Below, in pieces: positions 11,313 through 23,087 of a stretch of DNA of 64,000 bases (position 1 is its first letter; each line of letters starts with the position of its first letter). Position numbers and translations under genes: made by a program. The DNA is taken from NCBI GenBank assembly GCA_030141605.1, contig JAQGDQ010000171.1, positions 122,926 to 186,925 of the forward strand, read 5' to 3'. Below the pieces are notes generated by a model. It did not search any database. It was not told the origin of the DNA and saw only the letters and a list, made by a program, of their open reading frames with translations. This DNA is from Tubiluchus corallicola. Lineage: Eukaryota > Priapulida > Priapulimorpha > Priapulimorphida > Tubiluchidae.

Positions 11313-11514
11313 CTCTTTTTCCGCTGATTTACATTGTGCATATATGACGTCATGTATGGGCGCAGTCGGAACAGTACTGTTGAAGATTTAAAATGAAAAC
11401 AAACAAAAAATCCTTTCAAGGCAAAAAATTGCTGTAAAGTAGTATAATTTATTAAAGCTACTTTTCTGAAACCTACTTCAATTGCCTCTTTTCTTGTCCT
11501 TTAACACTGGCAAG
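11313..11514 (+). mobile_element. family C MITE, copy 2, right part
   Basis: Resumes the element with CCGCTGATTTACATTGTG, ATGACGTCATGTATGG and AGATTTAAAATGAAAACAAA. It closes on CTTTTCTTGTCCTTTAA, the inverted counterpart of the TTAAAGTACAAG start. Confidence 0.85.
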
Positions 11515-12355
11515 TCAAGGGTTTTTCAAACCCAGTTTAAGACTAAATAGTCTCGGTAATTTAGAAAATTGTCTGGGCGTAGCCACTAGTTAGAGATATG
11601 CAGGTATTTTAAAAATGACTTTGTGTTGCAACGCATGGCAAAGTTAAAAAACTGAAACATTTTAAGAAAATTGTGCGTGCACGAACAACAAAAATAACAA
11701 AAAACAACAACAAAGCAACATGAACGGCAATCAATATGGCCACCTGCATTGCTAATGCACGTTATAATAATGTAGCGCCAATATTAAATACGTATTAAGC
11801 TACGATAAACTTCCTCTCGGCTGATTTGCCTCTGTTTCTGTTAACTGAATGTTGCTCAGCCGAAGAAGCAATATATATACAGCAGAGCAGACGTGATGAA
11901 ATACTCCCTTATTCCCTTACGACTGCAAATGACAATCCGATGATATATGGATCTAATTACTATAATGAGTAAAGGCATTCACAAAATGAAACCAACCTAT
12001 AGACTATTATTTGTTCCACCTAAAATGTTTTCCTTTGTTGAATCTGGAAAGAGCAGCTTACTTGATGACCAGTTGGTACTTCGCAACCCTTTCTCTTACA
12101 CCCCTGTAACACTTTCTGACATCTTCATACTTATACTGCTTCCGAACTATTTTATATGCGTAATTGATCATTGTTCTACCCTGTAGATTGTGGATTTCAG
12201 GAGTGTGTATGTCCGTCTATGATTGTGACCACAAGTGCAACAACGATACACGAAGTTTAACTTATAAGGTTGGTACAACGCTTTGTTGATCACATTGTTA
12301 ATGGTTACGATGGTGAATATGATATATGACAATAGTGAGTGGTCTAACATTAATA
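11515..12355. other. no gene recognised
   Basis: AT-rich spacer. The 79-codon frame at 11947-12186 has no recognisable motif. Confidence 0.5.
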
Positions 12356-12500
12356 GTAGTAAAAGCAGTGGTGGCGGCGGCAGCTGCGGTGTCAGCGATA
12401 GTGGTGGCGGTGGCAGCAGTGACGGTGGTGTCAGCAGTGACGGGCACGGCGGCAGCGGTGTCAACGATGGTGGCAGCAGCGCCAACAATAGTAGTGGTAA
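12356..12500. repeat. imperfect trinucleotide tract (GGY/AGY)n
   Basis: A degenerate run of GGC, AGT, GGT and CAG-like triplets. Its translations are runs of Gly/Ser, Ala/Val or Leu/Pro depending on frame, all low-complexity. I do not treat any of them as a gene. Confidence 0.75.
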
Positions 12501-12949
12501 AGCAATGGCGTGGCTAAAAACCCACCAGGTTGTAGCAAATTAGTATTACAGAGAGCGATAGTTACAGATAATTGCCATGGCAAGTAATAAAGGCCGTCTA
12601 CAGTGATAATGACAATGACCATAGTAATGACTACAGTTATGGACTTATGGTGCAAAGATAATGGCAATAGTACTGTGACACTGCTAGGTATAGTAACAGC
12701 AACAGCGATATTAACTGTAACAATAGCAGATTCTAAAACGGAAGCTTTTGAGAACAACCCAAGCGCGGAATGATTTTTGAAGCACAGTCTGTGTGTACTT
12801 CCAGACTACTGACTGACACATTTTAATGTTAAAACAGTTTGTACTGGCGTCAGACGCACTAGAACGGGGAAGCATTATAAACTTGATTTTGCTGCGTAAT
12901 TCCCCGTAAACGATTAGCAAGAATCTTTTGAAAAAGTCTTTGGCACGAC
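12501..12949. other. no gene recognised; possible SINE body
   Basis: Minus-strand sequence downstream of the tRNA-like head at 12950-13020 may be the body of that retroposon. No second copy was found in the window to define its end. Confidence 0.4.
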
Positions 12950-13020
12950 GCGGTTGGGGCATCGAACTCACAACTTTCAGCACAGAGGGCGATTACCCAA
13001 ACAATTGAGCAACTTACGCG
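12950..13020 (-). repeat. tRNA-like SINE head
   Basis: On the minus strand a box-A-like TGCTCAATTGTTTGG lies about 40 bases before a box-B-like GAGTTCGATGCCCC, followed by an acceptor-stem-like stretch. This is the split promoter layout of tRNA genes. The arms do not pair well enough for a functional tRNA, so it is best read as a SINE head or tRNA pseudogene. Confidence 0.55.
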
Positions 13021-13683
13021 CATTGTAAGGGATATTATACTATAACCACCACTGATATAGCCGCTATGGCACAAACGTCTTTTTCAGACGGAGACTGACC
13101 CTCGTGCGCTCAGCAGTAAAATGTTCATGAAATTTTCAGATAAATCTCTATAGTTTTCGCCGCCAATTTGCTTACACCGTGTATCTAATGCACTTTAATG
13201 CTCCCACTGAAGAGCCCGAGATATAAAACTTGTGGCAATTCAATTTAGTCCTAACTTCGTTCTCGGCTGATGGCTATTCAGAGCTCTCAAAGTATTCCAG
13301 CGAGATTAGTTGGCACTTAACGGTAATTCCCTGGAAGCATTTCTTGTAATTGTTGGCTATACAATTCCCCCGCTCTCTCTGTACATTGGTACGTAAACAA
13401 AACGGATTCTGTCTGGATTTAATTAGAAACAGTAAGACAGCTAGAAGCGGCAGCATGGGCATTTGAAGCACAGTATAATCAAATGATGAATACATCAAAA
13501 AATTGCTGTTAGTACTGCTGCACGCAATTGTATCCTGCTGTTCTAAATTCCTACTTGATGGAAAATAATTTTTTAAAACTTTCAACTGCTCTGAATTATT
13601 TTAATAATGACTAGGCCCTATTGATATACCAGAAAAATAAAACTTCTTTAAAACATTTTAATTATAACGTTTGTTTAATAATA
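13021..13683. other. no gene recognised
   Basis: AT-rich spacer. The 103-codon minus frame at 13274-13585 shows no motif and is probably fortuitous. Confidence 0.45.
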
Positions 13684-13760
13684 AAACAACAACGAGACGA
13701 CAACGACAGCGACAGCGACAACGGCAACGGCAACAGCAACAGCAGCGACGACGACAGCTA
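13684..13760. repeat. degenerate (AAC/GAC/AGC)n tract
   Basis: About 75 bp of ACA, ACG and AGC triplets with point changes. Confidence 0.85.
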
Positions 13761-14040
13761 CTAGAACAACACTAGCAACAAAAACAATATTTAGTTTAGT
13801 CTACTTTAGCACATTCCGTTTTTACTTCTTTACTACCTGAACGATTTTCAATAAAATGCTTCTACTAATGGTAAGCAACGACTGTTTATGTAATATCGAA
13901 CGACAAAGGCTATTGGGCTCATATTATTGTGACGATGTTGATAGCAAAGCCAAAACAGGTTTTTTTTTCGTCAAATTAAAATAGTTAGAAAGTTTGCAGG
14001 ATGTTCTTTAGTTCGTGAGTCATGGGGGTGTGACTGCAGC

Positions 14041-14056
14041 CTCCCCCCCCCCCCCC
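14041..14056. repeat. C homopolymer run
   Basis: A run of C residues broken only by an early T, a likely site of sequencing or replication slippage. Confidence 0.9.
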
Positions 14057-14120
14057 ATACACTCTCTACTCTCCGCCACCAATCTTGTCTAGCACCCTGC
14101 ATACCAGTGAGCAGAAAGAA

Positions 14121-14305
14121 ACATGTTAATATTGAATCTATTCAATTGCGCGTCATGTAAATGCTTTCCTATGCGGTAATACATTATTACGATCTGTGAG
14201 GCTTCATTTAGGCAAAATAAAATGACGTTTTTAAAAATGTTGACGGCCATCTTGTTTACTGCCATTTGTGAGCATGGCAATTGAGTAGATTCAATGTTAA
14301 CATGT
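14121..14305. mobile_element. foldback element with ~30-bp inverted ends
   Basis: The left arm ACATGTTAATATTGAATCTA (continuing TTCAATTGCG) is inverted at 14273-14305, which on the other strand reads ACATGTTAACATTGAATCTA then CTCAATTGCCATG. The spacer is about 120 bp. This looks like a small palindromic insertion. The frame at 14089-14325 is a by-product of it. Confidence 0.7.
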
Positions 14306-14558
14306 ATTTTTTTGTTCAATGGCATCCATGTTATTTGAAAAAAAATGATGGCGGTGAGTAGTGGGAGGCGTGCAAGTTAGACCCACATAGATCCCGAACT
14401 ATTTGTTTCACTAACACTGCACTACCTTCAATTGTTTTAGATTGTATAGGCAGGTCAGGCCCATCGGAACAGATCATGGGCAACATGAGCACACAATTTC
14501 TGACTTAAACTTGCATTTATTTTACATAACTATACCATTATATCACTAAGTTTTTTAC

Positions 14559-14796
14559 AATGTAATGCAATGCAGTGCAATGCAATGCAATGCAATGTAA
14601 TGTAATGCAATGCAATGCAATGCACCGCAGTGCTGTGCAGTGCGGTGTGGTGCGGTGCGGTGCGATGCGGTGTGATGCGGTGTGATGCGATGCGATACGA
14701 TACGATACGATACGATACGATACGATACGATACGATACGATACGATACGATACGATACGATACGATACGATACGATACGATACAATACAATACAAT
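14559..14796. repeat. pentanucleotide array with stepwise unit change
   Basis: A pentamer array that drifts from TGCAA/TGTAA through TGCAG, TGCGG and TGCGA to a homogeneous TACGA block of about 18 units, then TACAA. Neighbouring blocks mostly differ by one base. Ser-Tyr-Arg-Ile-type translations on either strand are artefacts of the period. Confidence 0.95.
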
Positions 14797-14815
14797 ATAA
14801 TATTGCACAATCAAG

Positions 14816-15407
14816 TAAGCAAGAATTTAAGTAAGCACACAAGCAGACAGGCAGGCAAGCAAGTACAAGTACATACCCTTTGCAAGGGGGTACAAAACAA
14901 CGAGTAAGGCTGTACAGAGTACATTACATCAAACTATTGCTGTAACAATAGAAACTGTATCATGGCTTATTGTTTAGTGTGGACGCCTCGCACAGCCTGC
15001 AATCTTGATGGACATTATCGCAGCAATGACTTAAAAACTCTTTTATTGATGTTTTTCTATTGAATTGAAAGGCCTGGACATTACCGTACCTCAACCCCAA
15101 TGAATGCATTGAAGCTATCTTAATGTGTGGAGACTAAGATGGTCCAAGAACACATCCTTGATTGATATTCAAACGACAAGCTTGTGGGACATCTGCAAGC
15201 CAATCACACCCCTCAAGAATACAGGCTGCTCAAAACGTTAGAACCTTCAACACTAGATACTTAAGAAGTAGGATTAGATTCTCTATTGTTTCAGTAATAA
15301 GTTGTTCTGTACTCCCCCTCCCCTTATACACCCCCCTTGCAAAAGCGTATGTAGCTGCACTTGCTTGTTAGCCTGCCTGCTTATCTGCCTACTTAAATTC
15401 TAATACC
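14816..15407. mobile_element. long-inverted-repeat element beside the pentamer array
   Basis: The left segment ~14824-14894 (GAATTTAAGTAAGCACACAA, GGCAGGCAAGCAAG, CATACCCTTTGCAAGGGG) is repeated inverted at ~15326-15399 (minus strand: GAATTTAAGTAGGCAGATAA, CTTTTGCAAGGGG). Similarity continues inward through GAAACAATAGA-like text. The arms are ~75 bp or longer with indels and the loop is ~430 bp. No transposase was found. Confidence 0.6.
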
Positions 15408-16909
15408 CGCCAGAATGCTTGCTTATTTGCCCCTATGTTTCTGTTTCTCCATGTTTTTAGTAATTAGTTGACATATTTATTCGACTGTTTCTTTGTTTAG
15501 AAATTTGTTTGTTTGTTCGTTACATAATTGTTCATTCATGTACTTATTTATTACGATTATTGCTTTACCCATTTTGAACTCACTAGATAATAGTTGTTAC
15601 TAAACTGAATGGTATTTCCATTTGACACAATCTTTTTAACCTGTAAGTTTAACGCAACATCATACAATTTTCAACAGTAAATTTAAATCGCCCAATCATA
15701 ACGAAAAGCATTTCAAACACACAAATAAAATTACAATAGGCACGGCATTTGCTCTGCTTTAAAAAAAACGAAAAGACTACTCGCGAGCCTCAAAAAAATT
15801 AATGATAATTTGTGTACCTGTTCCAAGTTGAAACCAGTTCACTCAAGCGCCGGCAGGTGCTGTCCCTGCAGATTATTCCAAGCATGAAGGAATCTACGTT
15901 ATAAAATCAAAAGAACTACCAGGAAACTCAGTACCACGGCGTTAAACACAAGAGGCAACCTGGTCAAAATGCGGCGAATTGTGCGATGGGAAGGCCGTCT
16001 ACAAATTTTCATCCCTTTTACTATTGTGCAGCGCGCTAAGGTAACCCTAGCCGACGAATAACCAGCATCACTTAAAATTTTACAGTGACTCTAAATCAAC
16101 ATACAACGCGCATGTTTTATTAGACGCAGAAACAGGTATGAATCGGCGTACGAAATTCGCGAAACCAATAAATTTTATGTTGTTAGCGGAGTAGCACGCA
16201 AGGTGCTTTCGGCGCAGGAGATTCTCACGCATGCGCAGTGTCGCATTCTGACGGGATTCGTTTTAACAACTTTCGAACCTACTTGATGTTAACAGCGTGT
16301 AGGCATATGTAAATAACGTCACCTGCTCCACACTGCCTACTAAAACCGCTAAACAACCACATTAATATTAATAAGTTAGCACGTCGCTTTATAGCGTGCT
16401 GAGGAAAATATGGCCACTGTTTGCTGCATAATCATTTTTGGAAAGAAACCGTTAAATGGATGGGGAATCAGAAGACGGGCGGACAGGGGACAGAGGGAAA
16501 GATAAATGAATTGATGGACTATGGGTAGACGAATCAGAGGAGAAGACACTTATGAGTGATTGATTAAACGCATGGATGGTATTATGCCAACAGATCAGTC
16601 TGGAGGTCTCATTTTACCATCAAACACCGTTAAGAAACAGGAAATCAGAGTTATATTGATACTCTCGCTTGTCTAGTAAAACCCGTGACGATAGAAAATG
16701 TCAATAGATGAATCGTTACTTGATCCAAATTTAATAAGCTAAGTGGCTTCTTTGTAACAACTTGATCCCATAATGAAAATTGAAAGGGTATAAAGTAACG
16801 AAGCGTGCAAATAAAACATCGCCTTTCACATTGATAAAAGTTGATTATGGTCCCCAGGTTTTGTTAAACAAAATGATATATTTCATAAAATCCAGGTTGC
16901 TGGGACAAC
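15408..16909. other. no gene recognised
   Basis: AT-rich spacer. A CGCATGCGCAG palindromic motif lies near 16229, similar to NRF-1 sites in animal promoters, but no gene start is evident beside it. Confidence 0.5.
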
Positions 16910-17186
16910 TATGTAACTTGAAATTTCATTTAGTTAGTGACATGTGCGCTACAAATACCCTGATTATGTTTTCAAACTTTACTCAGTGTTATCTAAACTT
17001 CTTTCAAATGACTTAGCGTCAAAATGGCTGAGTCCAACAGTCATCGCGGGAGTTTAAATTTACATGTTTTATAAAGCCTTACTGCCAACCAAAGTCTATT
17101 ATGCAAAACGGCAGTAAGTAAGTTTCATAAGATTTCAAGACGAATTTTTAAGCTTTATGTAAGTAGAGGGTTTTCTTGTGCGTTAA
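16910..17186 (-). mobile_element. family C MITE, copy 3 (truncated)
   Basis: Reversed family C blocks are present: TTTTCAAACTTTACTCAGTG, CATCGCGGGAGTTTAAATTT and AAGCTTTATGTAAGTAGAGG. It ends GGGTTTTCTTGTGCGTTAA. The part carrying the CACCCTGGAGGGTG block is missing, so the inner boundary is approximate. Confidence 0.7.
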
Positions 17187-18682
17187 CTCAGTTGTTTTCG
17201 TCCACTATTCAAATTGTGGATGTGCGCAAACCAATATTAACAAAAACGGCAGAACGGTTTGATTCGGTGGGATAAACCTGAAATAAATTTATTTTATAAA
17301 GTACAAAAATCAAAAAACTGGAAGAAAATGGTAGCAGCAGAAATTTAGCGCAGAAATAATAATTAACAGACAGTAGTGATTAACAAGTAAGCAAGTGAGT
17401 TGACTGTAAGTAGATTTAGTATTACGCATTTAAATCCAAATTAAAGGGACTAATTTCATTTTTTAATAATTACTTAAGTAATTTTAATAAAAACTAATTA
17501 ACATATACTATTGTTGCTTTACAAAATATTGGCAATAGATCGCATATGAAGTTAATATGGTCACTACATGATAATTGGTACTAAAAGTCGAATCATTTAT
17601 GGCTATTTATGATTTTAGTGGCCTTATTTAAACATCACATTTGTCAGTAAACGAAAATGCAAGTTGAAAACCAAAACTACATGTACACTATGACAGAATA
17701 TGTACGAAAATGAGAACGACAACACTACAGAGTATAGAAAATAGAGTATACAGGCGTGTGGTGATTCATTTCAAGTGGTAATGTGTAGTTGGGATATACT
17801 GTCGCATTCACACAAATGCTGATAGTGCCCCCTACAATCGAAGTTTCGTGCTGAGATTTAAGAACAGATTTATTCGTGATTAGTAATCTGTTATTGATTG
17901 TAGGCCCCAGCCGCTAAACATTAAAATTTAAAAGCTATGTGTCAAACTAACCCCGCCAGCATGTGCACGATTTTCTACTCGTATCATTTAACAAACACGT
18001 CTATCTCTCAGGTACTAAGTTTTGTCCTTTTCAAAAACGTAATCAGTTGGGTATGTATCTCATCATGCCCTCATCGCTGAACAAAAACAAATAAAATTTG
18101 GCCAGTTTTTCACTTTTGTATAACGGAAATACATTCCTTTTTTTAGTTATAAAATTTGTACATTTGTTAGAGTATTTCTTGCACTACTTCTTAATTCACT
18201 TCACGTTATACATCTTTCTTTCTTCTTGGCACCTAATTGTACTTGTACTTTAACGAGCTTCACATATCGCTGCGTCTCCATTCTGTCATCTCTCTGATGA
18301 GCTGGCGAGGGGAAACGTGTTTTGAAAATTCTTAATGTAATCTATCGTGATAGCTTCTTACTCTCTAGTTGCAAGTCGATTTTTCTACACTGCATTAGCT
18401 GAACGAGTTGAACGTCAAAAGAATGAAATCACATCATCGCTCTTCACCGCTCCAATAAGCGCAGAACTAATGCTTTCACAAATTGGAAATGAATTTTTCA
18501 AAAGATCTCCAAGTTCGTGATTACAATGAGAAATTAAAGCAACGTTGAGTCCGATAAAATTACGTAAAATTACTCATTAGCTGGTGCAAAAATTTGAATC
18601 TTGATCGCTTCGGCAATTTAAGCCAATTTTAGTTGACATGTGAGCCGTGTCCTTGTGCTAAAGGAAGTTGCAGTGTACAATT
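17187..18682. other. no gene recognised
   Basis: AT-rich spacer without a convincing open frame, inverted repeat or tandem array. Confidence 0.5.
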
Positions 18683-19640
18683 AAGCCTATATACGCTGCA
18701 TGTAACTGTCATAATAGTGCAGCATTTGACAAGTAAATCGCGTTATTCCAAAATTTGGACCCAGTTGCGCAATAAAGACGCCAATATCAAGCGGAAATAT
18801 ACATGAGGGAAAGCTATATAGCCTATATTAAATCTGAAGTAATTATAGGGCAAATTAATCAACTGATGTTTATAGCAAAACCGGATCCAATCTTAAACTG
18901 TAGGTCAAAACAATCTACTCTTTAAAATATTGACAGGAAACGTTTTTTTTTCAAAAATGACTTATGTGAAAGAATTATTACCACACAAACAGAGTTTCAC
19001 GTTCGCGCCACTAGTTCATGCATTTCGCCATTCGCTAGTTAGACAGGCACTAGCGCCTGCATTTCGGAAACGCAATGTACAAAAAACATGTGCTGTACCT
19101 CACAGTTCAGATGTGTTTGTTTTGACGAACTGGACACGTTCGACAGCTCATGTCTGAGCACAGCGGTAAATTTGAAATTTGAATTCTTAACTTAAAATTA
19201 AAAGTTTTAATACGACACACTGAATCTCTTATAGTAGCACTGTGTTTTAATTTTCGCTTTCGGAAACACGTGCATGCAGTTCCTGCATTTGCTTGTGATG
19301 TCATCAATAGTTGGGACCGCCTGTTTTAATTAAGTATTTAATCTATTATGTAATTACCAGAAACGTCTTTCTAGTATTAATTGTATTAAAATGTATATTT
19401 TTATCGGATTTGAAAATTGGGTAGTATATGAAAAATCATCCTGGCTTTAAGCCTATGTACACAGCATGTAAGTGTCATAATACTGCTGCATTTGAAGAGT
19501 TTATCACGTTATTCCAAAATGTGGGTCCAGTTGCGCAATAATGACCAACATCTAAGTGAGTTGTACATGAGCTAAAGCCATATAGGCTTAATTATTAAAT
19601 CTAAAGTAAATATACAGCAAATTAATCAACTGGTGTTTAA
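18683..19640 (+). mobile_element. direct-repeat-flanked composite (D-E-D)
   Basis: Two direct copies of a ~190-bp block (D) lie at 18683-18876 and 19444-19640. They share TTAAGCCTAT, GTCATAATA, GCGTTATTCCAAAAT / ACGTTATTCCAAAAT, CCAGTTGCGCAATAA and AAATTAATCAACTG. Between them is a ~570-bp segment (E) beginning TTATAGCAAAACCGGATCCA and ending GGATGA-like text before GCTTTAA, itself with weak TTAAAGC ends. The arrangement mimics an LTR element, but E has no coding and D carries its own internal TTAAGCCTATATGGCT inverted ends. One family inserted beside a duplicated other family is also possible. Confidence 0.6.
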
Positions 19641-20699
19641 CGAATGTGTGTTACGATAAAAATAAATAAATAAACTCGATAAGGGTCATACTTCATATGC
19701 ATGTTTAAAATATTTTAACGTTATATCTTCATAGTCATTTGATTTCGCCAGTACGAACAATCAATGGACATAATATAATCAAAGGTCTTATAAATTCTAC
19801 ACAGCAGCAAGCGTATTCCTCGCTTCTATGCGCCTGCTTATTTTCCAACAATGCTCCGCTTGACATCTCAAGCGTTTACGAAGCCAACGCGACAACTCAA
19901 GTCAAGCATGTCGAATAATACCGGATAGGAACGAGGCGCTAGTGCTGTAATATTCCAGTTACCGATGACCTTCTTGAACGAAGAAATTGCTCTTCCGGGC
20001 AGTAAAAAAGATGTTGGAATTTTGCAGTCTGTAATTATTATGTAATTACTAGTTCTGGCTGGATACTGAGATCTCTTAATTGAACCGGCATTTTAGTCTA
20101 ACGATGTGTGGCGACGATTAGGACAATTGGGATTAATGTGTTAGAAATTGTGTAAAAATGTCGCGGAAAAGGTCCTGGGAAGCGGTGAAAACAATGTTCT
20201 CTTCTCTCTTGTTTTATCGCTACAGTCGATCTCGATTATTACAGCTACACTGTTAAAAATAAAGAGTTTTTAAATGGTTTGAAAAGGGTTTTTCTAGTGC
20301 CCCAATGAGAAACTTAAGGATTTTTAAGAAAAACGCCAAATTTAAAAACTCTTGCTAAGGCTTTTCTTCGAGAAAATACTCTACGGAAAATCCCAAATGA
20401 AAGTTTTTTTGAAAATCCTCTTGTAAGGGTTTTATTTAGGGTACTGAGAACTGCACTGATCTGATTGGTAAACAGTCATGTTTTTCACTATCATATTTAA
20501 CATGGACCTATGTATAGTGACCCTGACAAACTCTTAGGTTGGTCCTCGATTATCAGTAATTGTATTGACATCCAATAGTCTATTGCCCAATGGTTACGGA
20601 TTACTCTACGGATGGTTTTTCGCATTACTATAATTTTTGGTGATGCAAATACGTAAAACGAAAAAAAGTTCTTGTATAATGTATATGTAATACGCACAC
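19641..20699. other. no gene recognised
   Basis: AT-rich spacer. A T/A-rich block at ~20250-20450 has several TTTTTAA-type runs but no clear unit. Confidence 0.5.
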
Positions 20700-20882
20700 A
20701 CATACGCACGCAAACACACACCCATCTCACAGTGCTCTCAGATCCTGCCGCTGCCGTCACTGACCGTTGTTTCAACCATTGTTGTCACCTCAGAAATTAC
20801 CATCATCATTCCGACCTTTATCAAAAAGAAGAAGGCAACGCAGAAGAAGAAGAAAAAGAAGAAGACATCGCACTCGTCTGAT
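20700..20882 (+). repeat. dispersed repeat, inverted partner of 294-470
   Basis: This is the second copy of the repeat described at 294-470. It ends in a shorter CA/GT tail at ~20692-20722. Confidence 0.75.
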
Positions 20883-20982
20883 AAAACATGACTTGCTCTA
20901 GAACAAAATTTGTATTAAATAAAATGCCAAAGAAACCTTCATCAGAGCAATAGACTATTTGTTTTACCTTCACGTTACCTAA

Positions 20983-21117
20983 AATCCTCATCACCATCAC
21001 CGTCACAATCATCATCATCATCATCATCATTGTCGTCGTCGTCATCATCATCATCAGCAGCAGCAACAACATCATCATCATCATTATCATCATCATCACC
21101 ATCATCACCATTGTCGA
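20983..21117. repeat. (CAT)n trinucleotide tract
   Basis: ATC/CAT triplets with GTC and CAG interruptions. The Met- and Asp-rich minus-strand frames across it are artefacts. Confidence 0.9.
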
Positions 21118-22565
21118 TGACAATCATACAAGCATCAGCATTTGCAGTGACAAGGACATGGCAAGGACACGGCATAAAAATATTACATTGAACTACATAA
21201 GTTGAGAAGCTAATCAAAGGCAGACGATTAGACTGGACTGGACTGGACTTACGCAGGACTGGACAGGTCCATCTAAACAGAAAATTATCGCTTATACCTT
21301 AAAAGAGATTTTTTTCACTACGAGTGCTATGACTTACTTCATAATTGCTTTAATCGAGAAAAATAGGTTGGCCATTACACCTGTAATAAATCTAATCAAA
21401 AATTCTTTCGGCGTACAGCCTATTAATAACGTGCGCAAAAAGACATCGACAAATTTTTAATGAAACTCTACAGTCTCAAATTTTCCCTGAAATCCTGTTA
21501 AGGTTTCCAATTCCTCGGTTCGTTGAGTATTTGCACAGCGCTTCTAAGTCTGTATTATATTTCAAATGTTTCACAGATCAGCGTTATCTTGAGTTAACAC
21601 GACAGCGAAGTAACAGAAAAATGGAAGCGTAATTGCAGCCGAACAACCCAGACATTCTCCAATACTGAAATATGGAAAAATGACGAAATGAAATTTTAGG
21701 CCTAAATCTCTCCAGATTTATTGCCCCATAAAGTTATTCCCAAGTAGATGAAACACTCGCGTGTGGTCAGAAGAGTTGTGCGTTTGCTAGACAGAAACCT
21801 GGCAAGATATTGGAAAGATTTAGGGTAGGCTTGGCTTGAGTTCAATTTGTGAAAATATTGTCAGTGACACAGTCTTTAATTCACATATTGGATTCATGTT
21901 GCTCTTTGATGTAGTAATAATAGCAAATATTTGTGACTCCCAGGAAATGCCAGCCTGCCATCCTGCGGGTAACTTCCCTTCTTTTCACTTATGAAGTCTT
22001 CTCCCATTCCCGATAACGTTATCCCGGTGACGCATTACATGTTTCTCCGTTTACTTTTTCTCGTTCAAATTAACAGACATCCACAGCCTCACGAGATTTT
22101 ATAGATGAATTTAATGTACAATTTTTAATGTGTTTTAGTTATTGATGTTTTATAAATGTCAAAACCTGCAAAAAGTAACAACTTCTGCCACGTTGCTTCC
22201 GATTGCTGTTTATTTGAACCTCGTTATCCTTAAGATCTGGCAAATATCCAGGTAACAAAGACGTAATTAAATCATTTACAGTGGCTCAGCATGTAGTCTC
22301 GTTACATTTTGAATGATGTACTTCCAGCAACATTTTATGACATTTTATGATTACAAAATGTCCACTTGCAAAATGTCTTAGGTACAGCATCTAGGTTATC
22401 AAGTATTCAAATTTACAACTATATGGGTTAAATGGGTTCGGTTTTCTGATGTCCAGTCTGATACACCAGTGGCCAGGTGACTAAGTATCCAGCTTCCAAG
22501 GATCGCTGTTTGTCAAGTCTCTGGTTAACTGTATGACTATGTTACTACGCGTTAGTCACAAAATG
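21118..22565. other. no gene recognised
   Basis: AT-rich spacer. A few GGACTGGACT units occur near 21231-21250, but nothing with coding character. Confidence 0.5.
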
Positions 22566-23087
22566 TTAAAGGAAAGGCCAAACCTTCTAGGCGGTTAGGC
22601 TTATTTTAATGTTTGTGAAAAATGTTAGACGGATTTAGTAATAAAACTCCAATAAGCGCCTCTTGTAACTAGTAAAATCACTTTAAAGTCGCGATCACTT
22701 CATGGTTGGACGCTCCCATTTGCAGTGCCCATTCTTCTTTCTATGACGTCATTCGTTTTGAAGAAAAGTAGTGCAGTGTCAATCTTCACCAAATGTATAA
22801 TAAGCTTCTACAAAAAGTTAGATAGCTAATTCTGTTAACTTGAGCAGTGTGCGCTTACAGAAAGCCACGACGTGTTTACGAAACGTCACGAAGTCTTCCA
22901 GTTACGTCATGATCTTCAAGTGGATGGCGGCAACCACCACGCCTGAAAATTTCTATTCAGAGGTAGTATATCTTAAATTTATGTTTTATAGGCAGTTCTT
23001 TGCAAATTTCTTTGTTATATTTTTTCTAAGTTTAAGTGATAACAGTAAAATAAACCCAGCATACTGAGTGACTTGTCTTTCCTTTAA
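22566..23087 (+). mobile_element. family A MITE, copy 2 (best-preserved ends)
   Basis: Starts TTAAAGGAAAGGCCAAACCT and ends ACTTGTCTTTCCTTTAA, so the 11-bp termini TTAAAGGAAAG are exact inverted repeats. TTAA at both edges fits a TTAA target duplication. At ~520 bp with no transposase, this is the best reference copy of the family here. The frame at 22840-23067 lies wholly inside it. Confidence 0.9.

Noticed and set aside
12283-12543. Gly/Ser-rich 86-residue protein
   Set aside because: The Gly/Ser part is an imperfect trinucleotide tract. The opposite strand and other frames are equally open, and there is no domain or conserved flank.
14530-14842. Ser-Tyr-Arg-Ile-Val repeat frames
   Set aside because: Pentamer array artefact, as above.
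22840-23067. 75-codon plus frame
   Set aside because: It lies inside family A copy 2, and the frame is broken in the other four copies.
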